This document shows positions 4,938 to 5,886 of a DNA stretch of 5,886 nt, in pieces. The notes below the pieces were generated by a model. It had not been told where the DNA came from. It searched no databases and worked only from the letters and a program-made list of their open reading frames with translations. The position numbers and the translations under genes are program-made. Source of the stretch: Candidatus Aegiribacteria sp. (GTDB taxonomy: Bacteria; Fermentibacterota; Fermentibacteria; Fermentibacterales; JCC-6); assembly GCA_030640155.1 (NCBI GenBank), contig DAOWJX010000105.1, positions 1 through 5,886 of the forward strand. Reading direction: 5' to 3'. Numbering within the stretch: the stretch's first letter is position 1; every line of letters begins with the position of its first letter.

Positions 4938-5886
4938 ACCCACATGAAAAAATCTTCAAAGAACCTCAAGAACAAGAGCATGTATCGGATTATCCTTCCA
5001 GCGGTATTGATAGTCTGCACTCTACTGGTACTGACACTGCATGAGTGCAGACCATTGATACCACCTATGGACGATACATATATCCACCTGGTGTTCGGCA
5101 GGAGTCTATTCTCAGGAAATCCTCTCTGTTTCAACCAGGGGGAGGCATCCTCGGGCTTCACAAGCCCTCTATGGCTTCTCCCTTCTGTCCTGGCCTCAAT
5201 AGGCGGCACTGAAGCAGCTCCGGTGATTCTTATGGGGCTCTCCCTTATCGTGGCTGCACTGGCACTGCTTACTGCAGGTCCATGGACAGGGTTTCTTCTG
5301 CTTATGACCGGACCATTCTTTTTCCATGCATCAAGCGGCATGGAAACAGCGCTTGCATCTCTTTTTGTAATCATACTATGGAAGAGTGTCAGGGATGAGA
5401 CTATGCTCGGACTCAGACCGTTCATTCTGGCTGGAGCTTTTCTGTGCAGACCTGAACTTGCCATTCTCGCGGTACCATTGATCTTCGCCATTCGCGAAAG
5501 AAGAGTACGAAATATCCTTATTCTGCTGGCACCTTCATTCATCGTCGGGATTCTATGGGTAATCTGGAATCTTCATGCAGCTGGTCTGCTACTTCCTTCT
5601 ACTTTCTACGCGAAACAGCCTGTTAGCTGGTTTTCATCGGCAGCATCCGGTCTCCCTGGATTACTGAAGAACATCCTTCTTGTTTCTCCACTTCTTATCT
5701 TCGCAGCAGTTGCTTCAATAATAGAATTTTTCAGAACAGCTCCTTCTGAATTCAGAAGAAAGAATATCGCGCTGGGCTCATTTCCGATTCTGCTCTTTGC
5801 TGTTTCCCTTCTTCTTCAGCCGAACAGTTTTTTTCAGATGAGGTACTATGTCCCGGCCCTGACAGCAACAGTCCTCGTTGCAGGAC
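4923..5886 (+). CDS. GT-C type integral membrane glycosyltransferase (AftB-like), 3' end outside window
   Basis: An open frame of at least 321 codons runs off the right edge. It encodes a basic N-terminal tail (KKSSKNLKNK), a first membrane segment (about 21-40), then the extracytoplasmic acidic motif PMDDTYIH with D50-D51. After it come further blocks seen in AftB-like/GT-C lipid-phospho-sugar transferases: G(F)TSPLW (78-84), SSGMETAL (137-144), CRPELA (175-180), LLPSTFYAKQ (223-232) and RYYVPAL (307-313). Many hydrophobic segments lie between them. Such enzymes use polyprenyl-phosphate sugars and act on the outer face of the cytoplasmic membrane, building cell-surface polysaccharide or glycolipid; donor and acceptor cannot be told. 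No good RBS is seen for any start: ATG at 4923, 4944 and 4980 are all possible. It is divergent from the acpS operon and has no evident functional link to it. Confidence 0.8.
   Translation, partial: MRSDKTHMKKSSKNLKNKSMYRIILPAVLIVCTLLVLTLHECRPLIPPMDDTYIHLVFGRSLFSGNPLCFNQGEASSGFTSPLWLLPSVLASIGGTEAAPVILMGLSLIVAALALLTAGPWTGFLLLMTGPFFFHASSGMETALASLFVIILWKSVRDETMLGLRPFILAGAFLCRPELAILAVPLIFAIRERRVRNILILLAPSFIVGILWVIWNLHAAGLLLPSTFYAKQPVSWFSSAASGLPGLLKNILLVSPLLIFAAVASIIEFFRTAPSEFRRKNIALGSFPILLFAVSLLLQPNSFFQMRYYVPALTATVLVAG

Noticed and set aside
4898..5542. Long - strand open frame of 214 codons
   Set aside because: It lies antisense to the membrane glycosyltransferase, whose many family motifs identify the real frame; the - strand product shows no recognisable domain.

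Overview
The window is bacterial DNA of moderate GC content (my impression, not counted) with short intergenic gaps, mostly clear Shine-Dalgarno sites and the standard code (TAA and TGA stops, ATG and TTG starts). Nothing in it fixes the phylum. Gene content and sequence style would suit an environmental, possibly anaerobic bacterium of a delta-proteobacterium-like or candidate-phylum lineage; that is inference only.

Left end (1-370, + strand): the tail of a BrnT-type toxin gene overlaps (ATGA) a complete 70-residue BrnA-type ribbon-helix-helix antitoxin gene. Nine bases after the antitoxin stop there is an 82-bp structure with the architecture of an integron attC site: 7-bp R''/R' boxes, unpaired spacers, an 11-bp L''/L' stem with one extra-helical G, and a variable loop. 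The toxin-antitoxin pair is therefore best read as an integron gene cassette, probably the last of an array lying to the left. A small terminator-like hairpin and a second, GC-rich hairpin separate it from the chromosomal operon.

Centre (525-4807, - strand): a tight five-gene operon transcribed right to left: acpS (holo-ACP synthase), an AMP-forming acetyl-CoA synthetase, a stand-alone carrier protein, a glycine C-acetyltransferase (Kbl family, PLP enzyme) and a SatP/YaaH acetate transporter. Gaps are 45, 23, 17 and 16 nt. Read together: acetate is taken up by SatP and activated as acetyl-AMP. The acetyl group may be loaded onto the dedicated carrier protein (made holo by AcpS) and condensed with glycine by the Kbl-like enzyme. 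The usual Kbl partner, threonine dehydrogenase, is absent from the window. The acetyl-carrier-protein idea is the most interesting hypothesis here. The conservative reading, acetyl-CoA plus glycine giving 2-amino-3-oxobutyrate with a bystander ACP, remains possible.

Right end (4808-5886): a 115-nt divergent intergenic region carries a promoter-like pair for the operon and a small inverted repeat. After it comes the first 321 codons of a + strand multi-pass membrane protein of the GT-C glycosyltransferase type (AftB-like motifs), cut by the window edge.
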